A stretch of 64,000 nt of DNA from Omphalotus guepiniiformis (lineage: Eukaryota > Basidiomycota > Agaricomycetes > Agaricales > Omphalotaceae), in assembly GCA_028554645.1 (NCBI GenBank), contig JAQOOI010000064.1, positions 558,001 to 622,000 of the forward strand, in the 5' to 3' direction. The translations under genes were made by a program, and so were the position numbers. How positions within the stretch are numbered: the first letter of the stretch is position 1; every line of letters starts with the position of its first letter. The notes under the pieces are model-generated. The model made no database searches. It was not told the DNA's origin and saw only the letters and a program-made list of their open reading frames with translations. Shown one piece after another: positions 10,875 to 23,136 of this stretch.

Positions 10875-12475
10875 ATGTCTTCAGCCCAAGATGCACCTTC
10901 TCCAGTACATCTGCTAAGATCCCACTCGTCTCCAATCAGTGCTCTCGCAATCTCAGATGACAATGAACGAATATATTCTGGAGATGGCTCTGGTCTCGTG
11001 GTCATAACTTCAACAATTACTTTACGCGTTATAACATCTTGGAACGCTCACACAGATGGGCTATTGGGAATAGAAGAGTGGGGAAATAGCATCATCACGT
11101 CCGTCGACCCGTGTATTACCTCGTTCTAAGGAATACGGCTCATCGCCATTCCTGTGCTACAGGCATGCAAGGGATAACAAACTTCACGTATGGAACCGTC
11201 TTGAGGAACCCCCGCCGTCATCTCGTATCGGTGGATCTGCTGCGTTACCGAGCCTTCAGAGTCCATCCTTGAAATACTCAATGGACGTAAACGCTCTGAA
11301 CTACTGCCGTTTTTCTCTCATGCGTGATTTCTCGTCGACGGGCACCGCCGAAGAGGAAGCTCTAAAGCACGTCGGAACCTCCACCATGGTACAAGAAGAA
11401 AGGCCAGCCCTGATAGCCCTGCCGAATCTAGTCGAATCATCAGCGGTGAGTGCTGGACCCTTGAACCACTGAGCTTTCCTTCCCTAATTCTTACTAGGCG
11501 GACATATGGCTCTTACCATCGTGTCAAAGGTTACATGCTGCAGTAGGCAAGCAGCCCAAAAGTTCAGCTTTTTCTGGAGATGGTAGAGGGGATAATCCTA
11601 CCGGTTCGTTCATCCACATGGTGTTCTGACCATAGATGATAATCAGTTTCGTTCACTCAAGGAATTATTATGTCGTTGCATTTATTTAGTGCAAACGCTC
11701 AGGCATCGACATCGACATCAAAAACAAAAGAAATGTGCCTTCTCATGGCCTATGAGAGCGGAACGGTGACTCTGCGCAAGTATGCAACACCGGAAAAGGA
11801 GAGTTCTGTTGAAGGTCGAGGATGGGAAGTAGTATGGAGTGTCAAGCTGCACCGAGAAGCCAGTAGGTCATACCTCCTTTCTGATGCAGCGCGAATTTCG
11901 AACTACTGAATTTCGGTAGTCATGGCTATGCGTGTGTCTCGAGATAATACGCTAGCACTAACAGTCTCCGCTGACCATTTAGTAGGCCGTTACGAACTTT
12001 CGGTAGGTTGTGATCTCCTGGGACGCGCATCATACTGATGTTGCAACATTTTAAGGCCAAATCAACTCCAGAAGTTGGCGCCATCCATCGCACAAAGCAT
12101 CCCGGGAACGGTTGCATAGCAATACGAGACGATGGCCGCGTATGCGCCATAGGGGGGTGGGACGGAAAGTCAGTAGTTTTCTTTGCATCTTTTCGTTTAT
12201 TTCGAATCAAGCAATCAATTTCAAGAATCCGACTTTATTCAACCAAGAGCTTCAAACCTCTCGGCACTCTCAGATATCACAAGAGCGGCTGCCAGGCCGT
12301 AGAATTCGCCCGGTTGACTAGTACTGCACCGTCGTTCCATGATGCAGAAGAAGATTATTGGGAAGACGACGAGCTCACAAGAGAAGATCGCATTAGACGG
12401 AGTCGATGGCTTGTGGGAGGTGCCAAAGACAGTCGCGTGTCGGTATGGGAGTTGATGAGCTTCGAAAAGGGATGA
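10875..12475 (+). CDS. ASA1: ASTRA-associated protein 1-like WD40 protein
   Basis: WD40 beta-propeller related to yeast Asa1 and human GNB1L, linked to the ASTRA/TTT assembly that supports PIKK kinases. Exons: 10875-11098, 11163-11445, 11498-11603, 11662-11862, 11920-12002, 12056-12168 and 12226-12475. Repeats start with HLLRSHSSPISALAISDD, then WNAHTDGLLGIEEW, HARDNKLHVWN, DIWLLPSCQRLHAA, IMAMRVSRDNTLALTVSADH and the strongly Asa1-like GWDGKIRLYSTKSFKPLGTL, LRYHKSGCQAVEFA and GGAKDSRVSVWEL at the end. Splice phases agree throughout and all introns are GT-AG. Confidence 0.87.
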
Positions 12476-12645
12476 ATTGTTGGCATAGCCGGCGTTGTGC
12501 TTTCGTAGAATGCTGTTACTTTTCATGGCGACAATGTGACACAGTGGAGGTACTTGAATTTAAGGTAGAGATAGAATTGGAAGCGTTTGTCTGTCTGGGA
12601 TATGACAACATATAAGAAGAGAATGCTCGATGCCCCAGATAAATT

Positions 12646-13582
12646 TCACCGCATCTTCAGACGTTGAGAACGTGTAGCCTACGCGAACATGTCAAAAAAG
12701 GAATATCAGAAATCGGATCATGCATCACTCACCCTTCGGCGTTTCTTCAGCCTACGGTCCAAAATCATGAGAAAACAAGTGAAAAGCTAAGAGAGTAATG
12801 ACTTACTTGTGTTTCTTCATCTTCTTTCTTCTCTTTCTCTTCACGCTATCCATCATGACATCATGGAACTCTTTGTCCAGCTGCTGCTGCAAACCCACTC
12901 TATCCGCTTCTAGATTTGGGTCCAATCCTAAGCGCCTCAAGGTCTCCTCCCAAGCGAAAGAGGCACCAGCGTGATTCATCGCGATTGCGCGCGCAAGCTG
13001 TCGTGCGGCCTCGGCATCACTTTCTGCAGCTGACTGGGGTGACTGCTCGGCGGCCGAGGGTGGCGGCGGAGATGCTGTTGCAGTGGCATTTGGGTCGGCT
13101 AGAGAAAATATGCTTGTGCCCGGACTACTGTGTAAGATAGCCGTAGGATTCGATAGAAGGAGGAGTGGGCGGTGAAGTGAAAAAAATTGGTGAATCTTGA
13201 GATCCTTGTCTCCAATCACCGGATGAGCAGGTGGTTCAGAGTCCAGGAAGAGTGGGCGAACAGATTCCAGTACACGAGCTGGTGGTGAGGTACTGGCTGC
13301 ATGTTCAAGCTCAGCGACGGGCAAAGCCTGGGCGCCAGACCCGCCTTTAGCAGATGCATTCGAGCTCGAAAAGCCATCTATTGCCTCAGAATTGGGAGGA
13401 AGGGCTGCCGCAGATCGGTCAACATTATTGGCCTTCTTCGCTGTGCTGTTCCGTGGAACTGCCTGCGTCTTTGGAGGCTTAGCAGGATTGAAATATCTGC
13501 CTCCACCTGCTTTGGAGGAGAAAAAAGAAGAATAAGCTCTACGAGCAGTGGTAGGATGTAGAAGACGAGTCAGGGAGGTCAT
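12646..13582 (-). CDS. mS38/COX24-like mitochondrial protein
   Basis: Exons: 13582-12807, 12751-12733 (19 nt) and 12678-12646. The start MTSLTRLLHPTTARRAYSSF is a typical mitochondrial presequence (Arg/Ser-rich, no acids). The middle is low-complexity Ser/Pro/Ala. The C terminus, MMDSVKRKRRKKMKKHKLKK followed by RRRATRSQRLKMR, matches the short basic domain of mS38 (yeast Cox24/Mrp38, human AURKAIP1), a late-assembling mitoribosome small-subunit protein that binds mitochondrial mRNA regions. Only that C-terminal motif is conserved, so the assignment rests on it. ATG at 13582 is chosen because the longer frame upstream lacks an ATG. Confidence 0.8.
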
Positions 13583-14198
13583 ATAGCAGAGACTGGCCTG
13601 AGCCAGCGATAAAGGATGGAAGAAAACCACAAATGGGTACCACGCGTGACGTTACTCTCCCCCCAGCTTTGTGGACCAGGTTCATGGACCAGTCTTGCAT
13701 ACTTGCATAATACGTCACGTGAAGGCAGGTATATATTCCGCAATTTTTTTTCGCTGCTTTCTTCAACGCAACCTCTTAGACAGTGCCCATCCTGCTTATT
13801 TTTCAAGACGTAGGTTGAGGCGATTCGGTTCTGCGGAGAGTATTTTGACTGGTTTATAGAACTCACCCGCTCTTTCCATTGGTGATGTGAGTGTCAGACC
13901 CTTCGTACATATCTTCAAATTGTAGTAGTATACTTTGTAACTAAGTTACTTGGGAAGCAATCGAATCCTCTTGTAATCATTCTTCTGTCTTCTCTGATTT
14001 GAATGAATATTTCTGGTGGTTGCAATGAACACTAGCTAGCGCTCAGGCAGCCTCGACACTCTGCGCAAGAGGCTAGATTTCGAAAGATCGTGACGTGTCA
14101 CGCATACACCGCGTAAACCGTGTGCTCTCACCTCCACGCTTTCAAGTTCATCCCCTTCACTTTCTTTTGGACAGTTTCAAACTCAAGTCTTATCGAAC
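13583..14198. promoter_or_regulatory. Divergent promoter region, mS38-like gene and SAR1
   Basis: About 615 bases between two divergent start codons. A CACGTG palindrome within TACGTCACGTGA is at 13716-13721, with TATATA shortly after at about 13731. No coding frame is supported. Confidence 0.4.
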
Positions 14199-15160
<962 letters not shown>

Positions 15161-15279
15161 AGACATTTTGCATTGGAAGGCTGGTTGAATAGCGCTTGGT
15201 CGTTAGAACATTTGTGTTCGCTGTGTTTTCCTTACCGTACATACATAGTCGGATTTATACGTCATTTCCTATTACATTC

Positions 15280-16816
15280 ATGACCTTTGTCTCTATAATC
15301 CATCTCTTTAGCTCTTTCCGCAATGTTTTGATACTCTCGTTCCTCATACGCGTGGTTTTAATCCTCTACAGTGACTGGCATGATGCCAGGTCCATAGTAA
15401 AATACACAGACGTCGATTATCGCGTCTTCAGCGACGCTGCACGTTTCTTGCTACATCCTGGACCAGGAAACAGCAACCGAGCTCTTGGTCCTCTAAAGTC
15501 TCTCTTTGGTTATGAATTCAACGTTGGAGAGTGAGTAGCTCATAGGACATTCATCATTTCAGCCCCCACTGAGCAAAAGATAGTCCGTATACGAGGGAGA
15601 CATACCGTTACACTCCGCTGCTCGCACTTCTGCTAGCACCAAACGAATGGCTACATCCTTCCTTTGGAAAATATGTCTTTGCACTATGCGATATCATCAA
15701 TGGAATTCTCATTTACAGTCTACTGGTGGCCGTAATTCTCCCTAACCTTTCAATCGAAACAAAGCAAGCATCCCCAGAGGACCAACAGGGACTTCAACAA
15801 AGGGCAGCACTCTACAGCGCGATTTACTTGCTCAACCCGATGGTTTTCTCAATATCTACACGCGGGTCTTCGGAATCTCTGCTTTCATTACTCGTATTAC
15901 TCACCCTGTATGCGGTGCTCAAGGAACGCTGGAATGCTGCAGCAGTCCTGTTGGGCCTCAGTACACACTGGAAGATATACCCTGCCATCTATGGTGTCGC
16001 ATGTGTAGCTGCAATTGCGGGCTGGAGTACCAACGGCGGTTGGGCTTCTTACTTCAAGAATCTCATCAATTGGAGAACGTTCAAATTCGGAGTGTTGAGC
16101 GTTTCTAGCTTCGGAATATTAAGTGGAATCTGCTACCTCATGTGAGTGATCTTCTCTTGTTTACTACCTTACACTGATGCACCGTACACAGTTGGGGTCA
16201 GCCTTTCCTGTACGAATCATATCTCTACCACCTCAACCGCCTAGACCATCGACACAATTTCGCACCATACTTTTACCTGACGTACTTGACGTACCCCTCG
16301 TTGGATCAACCTAACAATTCACAAACGCTCGCCTGGTGGCACCTCGTTCTTCGTTCCCCTCTGGTCAGCTTTGTGCCTCAGATGACGCTTGCATTGGGCA
16401 CGGGTCTTCTCTTCGGACACACAAAAGACAATTTACCATTCACATGGTTTCTTCAGACATATCTGTTTGTCACATTCAATAAGGTCTGCACATCTCAGGT
16501 AAGAGACTGTCGTGTTCAGCTCACGCAAAGTCGGTATTGACCTTTTGAATGATAGTATTTTCTATGGTATCTTCTGTTCCTTCCGTTGATTCTACCCCGC
16601 TTGCGCATTCCTATGAGAACTACAATAGGCTATATCGCAACTTGGGTCGCAGTTCAGGCGTTTTGGTTGTCTGAAGCCTATAGACTAGAGTTTCTTGCCC
16701 AGAACGTATTCTTCCAGCTTTGGATTAGAAGTCTTGTGTATGTTATCGGTAATTGCTGGGTAATTGCGGGGGTCATGGAGGGTTATGTGTCTCATAGTGA
16801 TCTTGTAGCGGCATAA
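15280..16816 (+). CDS. GPI14: GPI mannosyltransferase I (PIG-M / GPI14)
   Basis: Multi-pass ER enzyme adding the first mannose to the GPI precursor from dolichol-phosphate-mannose. Exons: 15280-15530, 15584-16141, 16192-16498 and 16556-16816. Key features are the luminal DxD-type motif in YTDVDYRVFSDAARFL, the PYTRETYRYTPLLA block, LLNPMVFSISTRGSSESLL, LGLSTHWKIYPAIY and FNKVCTSQYFLWYLLFLPLI, all hallmarks of the PIG-M family (GT50). At least eight hydrophobic segments are visible. Length about 458 residues is normal. GAA1, acting at the other end of the GPI pathway, is about 13 kb away. Confidence 0.95.
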
Positions 16817-16903
16817 CGAGATAGTATTCGTTATTCATTACTCTGTAATTACAGTCCATCATTACAAAAGACATAAAGAGTCCATGGAAATGCACAACAC
16901 CAG

Positions 16904-18144
16904 CTACGTGACAGTGACTATCTCCCCTCTGCCGTCCTTTAGGATAACCAACTCGCATTCGATTTTCTCCCCTGTATCTAAGCAAACAACATCTGTGGGA
17001 TCAATAGCACTCGTACGTATCTGCCTGCGCTCAAAGAATGAGCGACCTAGTACGACGTCGAAATGTGCCTCCTCTGCAAGGTATACAGTCATCAGGGTTG
17101 GTTTATGGCCCTTTCCCTCAGCTTTAGAGCCTTTTTTTGACTTCTTTGCCCCAGTTCCGTCGGTAGATTTCGCTGCGGGAAGAGCGGGAGCAGGAGGTGC
17201 GTCGGGATGTGTATTTGACAATGCGGAGGGTATGAGGGTAATAGGCCAAGTTCCGATGTTAACCAAGCCACCGTATCCGTAATGTCCAGGTGCAGCGTCA
17301 GCCGGGATGAAACCATGTTCAAGAGCAAACTTGCGCGAGATATAAACATGCCGATAGCCAGATTTCAAGAGCATGCGCACTGCACACCACGATTATTCAC
17401 GTCATTACTGTAAGAAGAGTTGAGTGACTCTACCATTCTGTACAGGACCGATACTACCCATGACGGTTCTGACACCATTCTCGCTGTGAAACTTGTTGAA
17501 TTCCGTCTTGAAGTCGGGGACGCCGTTAGTATGTGCGTCGGTATTATTGACATTGCCTTGTTTGCCCTGCTTCGACTTTCGGTGCATTGAACTTCTTGCA
17601 CGCGGTGAAGAGGCACCAGAACGTAAACTAGGGTTGCGTGCGCGTGAAGGTTGAAAGACATAATAAGATGTATTTCGGTAAGCGGGAGGGACTGGAAGAG
17701 GCTGAGAAGGGTCATGTAGGTGCAGAGTCGGAGTTCGGGTGGTACTTGCAGTCACCGACGATACTGAGGAAGTGGATAGCGGGTCATGTTCCTGGACATA
17801 CTGTTGCTGGCGCCAGGCGAAGATCGTGTAGTCGGATTCTAAGATACTGGTGGTAAGTGGAGAATCACAAGAAGCTAGCAATTGTAGAATACCATCGTCC
17901 AAGTCCCATATTGTCTCATTGAATTCGTATTTTAACCAGCCTGAGCTAACGCGACTGCCGTGGTAGGTTGATTGCACTTTACGAGTAAGTTTGTCATAGA
18001 GAGACTGTAGCGAATCCTGAGTGACTAGAAGTAAAGTCAACGCGTGTATGGCATATACAAGTATACGCTAGACTTGCGAGAGTGAACCAACGAGAACGAC
18101 GAAGATGGAGTATGGATATTAAGCACAGGAGGTGATATTGACAT
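16904..18144 (-). CDS. Retropepsin-like fold protein of unknown function
   Basis: Not matched to a named gene. Exons proposed: 18144-18067, 18016-17434 and 17379-16904 (first exon least certain). The N-terminal part has a compact acidic block (YEFNETIWDLDDGILQLL) ending in DYTIFAWR, then a Ser/Pro/Thr-rich linker and a basic patch. The C-terminal third, MGSIGPVQ through LLKSGYRHVYISRKFALEHG and VVLGRSFFERRQIRTSAIDP, resembles the retropepsin fold: a strand, a turn where D-T/S-G would sit, and a second VLGRSF-like strand. The catalytic Asp appears replaced (LLKSG), so it may be an inactive protease fold. A Lys/Pro/Ala-rich loop interrupts it. Function unknown. Confidence 0.66.
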
Positions 18145-18378
18145 GGTTGGGTGGCAAGTGCAGTTGGTTACGAGGCCTTCGCTTGGGAATTTGGTCGCGA
18201 TCCCAACAATAGGGGCTCGTATTTATACCAAATCTCATTTCGGTCGTCTCGGACTGGTTTGTGTTGATGCTGGGTTAATATATAGACAACCAAGAAATAC
18301 AGATATACACCAGAATAAGTATCGAAACAATTAGGCCCGCTACCGAGCCAACCTGCTGCGGAATACAAAATCAGGTAA

Positions 18379-19449
18379 TTACTTGGGCACGTTCTCCCGG
18401 GCCTGCTGTCGTATTTTCTTCCTGTTTCCAAACTTAATTAGGCCGTAGACTGTGGCGAGATGGAAGAAGACTTACTCATACGCCACTTTGTCGTTTCTAT
18501 CAAACAACCGACCTTGAACAACGCGACATAAATGAGACTGGAATGAAGTAACGTACTTGAACATCGTATACGCCTCGCTCTGGGCAGGATCTAGTACGTT
18601 AGGATCGTCGAGCAGGTCTTGTATGCCAAGTAAGATCTGCAGTAACAAGCGGTTATTTCAGGCTGTTCCGTGCAGAGTGACTGCTGACCTGTTTGATAGT
18701 AATCGCAGGCTTCCATGATTTCTCTTCGTCAAGAATCGATAGACAGACGGTACCGGAGGGATACACATTGGGATGGAACAAAGGAGGAGTAAATTTACCT
18801 GGAAACTCATCTGTGAGAAGCACAAATTCCTTAGACGAGCACGGCTTACATTTCGGTGGCTTTGAAGGATAATCTGGAAAGAAGGATTAGAATGCATGGT
18901 GTGAGACAAACGACTGTGACGAACCTTCAGGAAATGTCATCGTAAGCTTGAATAGCCCTCCCTCCCATGGTGTCTACAAGAAATTTTATTAAAAGTCAGC
19001 CACTGCATTAACAAAGAGAAGCCGTGCAGTTCATCACAAGTCCGACGTGAACTAGGAAGGGAGACAAGTTTAAGAGACGAGAACCCAATCATTGACATGA
19101 TGAGTCTGATAACTTGGTATAAGAAAATGACATATTCGTAGTAATTCACGTACATTTGCTTTGCCAGGAATGCCAACCTCCCATTCCATCAAGTTCATAG
19201 AACCATCTGCTGCCTTGGCAGGCTTTGCAAAGAATCCCTGAAAGAAAAGTAAATCGTCAGACCAGATACTCGTTTAAAGTGCGATTCTGGGATTAGAAAC
19301 GAGCAATACGCGACAAAGCACTCGATATCGCGTTGAGATGAAGAGCAAGCGAAGTACCAAAATACTATAGATTGTAAACTCACGAATGGATGATCCTTTC
19401 TCCACTGTTTACGTTCCTCAGCGAGGCGGGGTCTGCAGATTCCTGACAT
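18379..19449 (-). CDS. UBC9: SUMO-conjugating enzyme Ubc9
   Basis: E2 enzyme that transfers SUMO to substrates in the nucleus and cytosol. Eight exons: 19449-19384, 19237-19154, 18973-18925, 18873-18850 (24 nt), 18798-18689, 18636-18557, 18496-18476 and 18421-18379. The protein starts [20 protein letters not shown] and continues with [59 protein letters not shown], the active-site Cys in TVCLSILDE, and ends with QQARENVPK. The Ubc9-specific insertion and the HPN motif are intact. About 157 residues. Every splice phase fits the reading. Confidence 0.96.
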
Positions 19450-19814
19450 CTTCCAAAGTTGAAAACCAGTTGGCAGAATGAGTTGAACAGCAATTGCCTT
19501 CAGAGAGGTTCGACAAAGAAGAGAACGGTGCTTAGTCAGCTGCATTAGTCTACAGGCACTGATCATATGACTACGATCGGGCCGCCATCGTCAACCTCTT
19601 GCACGTTGTACTCACTTTGATGGAAGATATCTTCCGAGCTGCAAGTGAGTTTGTGACTCAGAGATACAAGAGGCTGACTTGGGTGAGATACTAGCTTCTT
19701 GAAAATGAGAGAATCGAAATTTTTTGCAAACACTAGGTAATATTTCTTGCTTTGACCTTGACATAAGCTCATCACACGTGGACGACACGTGATCTACGCG
19801 TTTCTTTCTTCACC
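19450..19814. promoter_or_regulatory. Divergent promoter region, UBC9 and CHMP7
   Basis: 365 bases between divergent start codons. Two CACGTG palindromes occur at 19775-19780 and 19786-19791, 11 bases apart (one helical turn), 24-40 bases upstream of the CHMP7 ATG. No coding frame is supported. Confidence 0.45.
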
Positions 19815-21561
19815 ATGATTTCTGCTTTCTCCTCCACACCACAGTCTTCACCGCGTGGGACGACGATATCAACATCCTCCTTCATGTCTACCTTCTCATC
19901 GGTATCTCGCTCCCGCCTACAATCATTATATTCCGACTTCAGTGGGCAGAAGAACTCCAATCCTGCTTCATATCAGGCCAATGTCGACTGGTGGAGACGC
20001 ACTCTAGAAACCTACCTTTCTCAAGGCGCCCAACCTGCAAGTCGCCTTGTTCTTCAGGCAAGGCAAAGGTTGATTGATGACTTTCGAGCTGATGGCGTAG
20101 GAAAGCCGATCGGGCTGGGGGCAGTCATCGTGAGTCTTTAATTTCGTCAGCCACTGGCAGAGTATTCGATTGTATATATTCAATATTAACTTCGGCCTAC
20201 GTGCTAGCATAGACTGAGCTCTTGACATCTTCAACGTCATCTCAACAATTGCCAACACTACTACCACTGGCAACTTTCTTTTCGCTCGCAAGCTCGATAT
20301 ATTCGCCCAAGTCCAGACTCTCTCACCTGTCCGCAATACCGTCTCTCTTTCTCTCCTACGTCGTGGCCAAACCTCTATGGTGGACCTTGGAACAGGTCGG
20401 TGTGGTAGGCGAAGACAGTATATCGAGCACTATTGCCGGCATGTTTTCATCTGGAAATGATGCTTCTAGAACGGACCATTCATGGTTCGGTGACTATGTC
20501 ATCCTGACACTAGTGGAACGGGCTGGGGAAGCTGTAATCGAAAAACAAATAAATAAGACTACTGGTCCAGCGGATGCATTGTATTCCTTCGAACTGTTCA
20601 GAGAGGAATTCTCAGACTGCCTTTGCGAATCCTTGGCTAAGGAGAAAGCTGGAAGTGGTGTAGCGCCGGTATCAATGAGCGAGTTGGACGCTAAAGTACT
20701 GGTGAGATATTTAGAACGTGACAAGGGCGCATTGATAGTGAATGATGGTGTAAGTGTTCATCACTTCTTCGATTCGATGACACCTAATTGTGCCGTTCCA
20801 GGTCATTAAATTTGTGGAAGCCAGTGGAAGCTTGCAACGAGCTTGCGAAATAACGGCTGTGGACAAGGGGATATTAGAGCTTAAGGTGGCCGTCACGAAT
20901 TTGCACGCTCAAGTTAATGGGATACAACTCCGAATAGATCGGTAAGTGTCTCCTCTCGTCCCTCCTTGTGCTTTTCATCATATGTTTGTAGATGCACGGA
21001 GAAAGCGTCGGACGCATTGCGACAGCAACGTAAACCATTAGCTTTAAGTTATTTGCGTTCTCGCAAGGAATGTGATGGTCTGCTTGGGAAACGGTTGGGG
21101 GCTCTCAACAATCTGGAAGGAACGTTGATGCGAGTAGAGGCCGCTGCGGCCGATATCGAGGTTAGTTCCAAGTCATTACATCACCTGACGGTGCTCATAT
21201 TCTCGAGATCATGAACTCTTATAACTCGTCTGCTGCCACTCTTCAAGCCATTCTCTCGCATCCATCGTTGCAGCGCGAGTCTATCGAGCAAGTCATGGAT
21301 GCTATGGCTGAAGCCAACTCCGATGCTAGAGAAATTGACGACGCTGTCAGACTCGGCGGTGATCTCGCAGTCGGAGTCAGTGATGGTATTGACGAAGCTG
21401 ACCTGGAGGAGGAATTGAGGAATTTGTTGAAGGAAGACGGACAAACTGAGAAGGAAAGTTTGGCAACACAGTCGAAACTTGCTGAACTGCCATCTTTGCC
21501 TTTAGTGGAGCAAATCGAACACTCGGAGGAATCTAGAGTGCGACTTGCTGCCACATCTTAG
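19815..21561 (+). CDS. CHMP7-like ESCRT-III / Snf7-family protein
   Basis: CHMP7 recruits ESCRT-III to nuclear envelope gaps. Exons: 19815-20129, 20213-20749, 20802-20941, 20992-21160 and 21208-21561. The N-terminal half has winged-helix-like hydrophobic segments (VAKPLWWTLEQVG, SWFGDYVILTLVERAGE). The C-terminal half is a Snf7 helical hairpin: LELKVAVTNLHAQVNGIQLRI, QQRKPLALSYLRSRKECDGLL (Snf7 core), then NNLEGTLMRVEAAAADIE and IEQVMDAMAEANSDAREID, ending in an acidic ADLEEELRNLL tail as in MIM-bearing ESCRT-III proteins. Length about 505 residues fits CHMP7 rather than the 220-residue ESCRT-III subunits. Confidence 0.86.
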
Positions 21562-21707
21562 CAATGTATGCTGTTACTGTGTCTGTGCTACTTAGGACTT
21601 TATAGCAGTTTGAAACTTACATTAGAACTCGGCTATAAGGTTCACGCTGACGTCACCACACTAGTACTACTCTGAGTCTTACTGCTACAGATTGCAGCTT
21701 GAGCAAG

Positions 21708-23055
21708 ATGGCACCCGTAAGACTTCGTCACCCAAAAGGCGTCGCGACGATACAAGTTCCCTTTGACAAAAGCAACTACTCTGTTTCAGATCTGCAGCAG
21801 GAAATTTACACAGCGTCTGGCATCCTTCCATCACGACAGAATCGTGAGTGATCATTATCATTGATTTTACGCCCTATTCGACAATTCATTTCACTCAGTC
21901 AAATCTGGATACCCCCCGCAAAGTTTGACATTGATATCGGAGCTACCTTTGTCCAGTCTCGGGCTGAAAGCAGGCGACCAGCTGATTGTGGGTGAAGCGG
22001 TAAACCAGAGCTCTTCTGCTAAATCAGCGCCTTCGTCCGCGTCAACAACTCGCGAACAAGCCGCCTCTACTAGTATTTTATCGGGATTGTCGTCTTCCGG
22101 TCCTATTTCATCCACAGTGCCTACAACATCCCCAGAGCATGTCGCCACCGAAGGTGGAATCTTGATACACCGTGTGAGAAGTCTGACATTGTCTTTTGGG
22201 CCATGCAATTGCTGACCTTTGCTTTTAGGTCGTGCCTGACGATAATTCATGTCTTTTTTCTTCCGTGGCCTTGATATTTGCACAAGACATAACGAAAGCC
22301 CCGAGGATGAGAGAAAGTTTGTCCAACGCTTGCCTCCGGAAACTCAGTTGTTTAGATATTCACGATCGCGAATCTCAGTCGTAGCAGAAGGTATTCTTAA
22401 AGATCCTGAGACTTACAACGAGGCTATCCTTGGGTATGGTGTCATGATCGTTCTTCTCCGGCTGATTCGAATTGCAATCCAGAATGCCTCCTTCAAAATA
22501 TGTTGATACAATATTGAAGCCCGCTACATGGGGTGGAGCGATTGAACTTAGTGTTCTCGCCTCACATTGGGGAACAGAAATCTGCAGTGTAGATGTAGAA
22601 ACGGGAAGGGTCGATCATTTCGCACCACTTTCCGGAGGGAGTGGAACGCGATGTATCCTGGTATACTCTGGAATTCATTACGATGCTGCCACTCTTGCTC
22701 CAACTCTGGATGCCCCGGCCGAGTGGCACCAGACTGTTTTTCCTATGGTGTGTCTCGCGATAACACTCTTTTGGGTGTTCACTGACCTAAACTCTTCAAT
22801 AGCAGTCAGGTTCTGACGAGTCAGATGCTGTTATAGCTGCCGCAAAGAAGCTAGCAGATGCATTAAGAGCAAAGAAGGCTTTCACGAACACCGCAACTTT
22901 TGACCTCAAGTGCGAGGTACGTGCCCCACCTAGTCTATCAATAAGTCATTCTAGATTCATATGCAATGCAGGACTGTGGCCAAGGACTGAAAGGCGAGAA
23001 AGGAGCTCGAGCGCATGCGGAGCAAACAGGCCACGTACGCTTCGGAGAGTACTGA
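21708..23055 (+). CDS. OTU1: Ubiquitin thioesterase OTU1 (YOD1 family)
   Basis: Deubiquitinase acting with Cdc48/p97. Exons: 21708-21843, 21899-22173, 22229-22316, 22379-22433, 22483-22747, 22803-22916 and 22972-23055. Domain order: UBX-like N terminus (MAPVRLRHPKGVATIQVPFD), a Ser/Thr-rich linker, the OTU domain with catalytic PDDNSCLFSSV (Asp and Cys), WGGAIELSVLASHWGTEI, and the catalytic His in YSGIHYDA, then a C2H2-like zinc finger DLKCEDCGQGLKGEKGARAH with HAEQTGH. That architecture is diagnostic for OTU1/YOD1. Upstream neighbour CHMP7 ends only 146 bases before, in the same direction. Confidence 0.94.
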
Positions 23056-23136
23056 GTCAGATCCTGGGCGGCCACAGTATTTAGGGAAATCATGCCGAGA
23101 TTGTGAAATTGGAACTAGCATTGCTCACAAGTGAGG

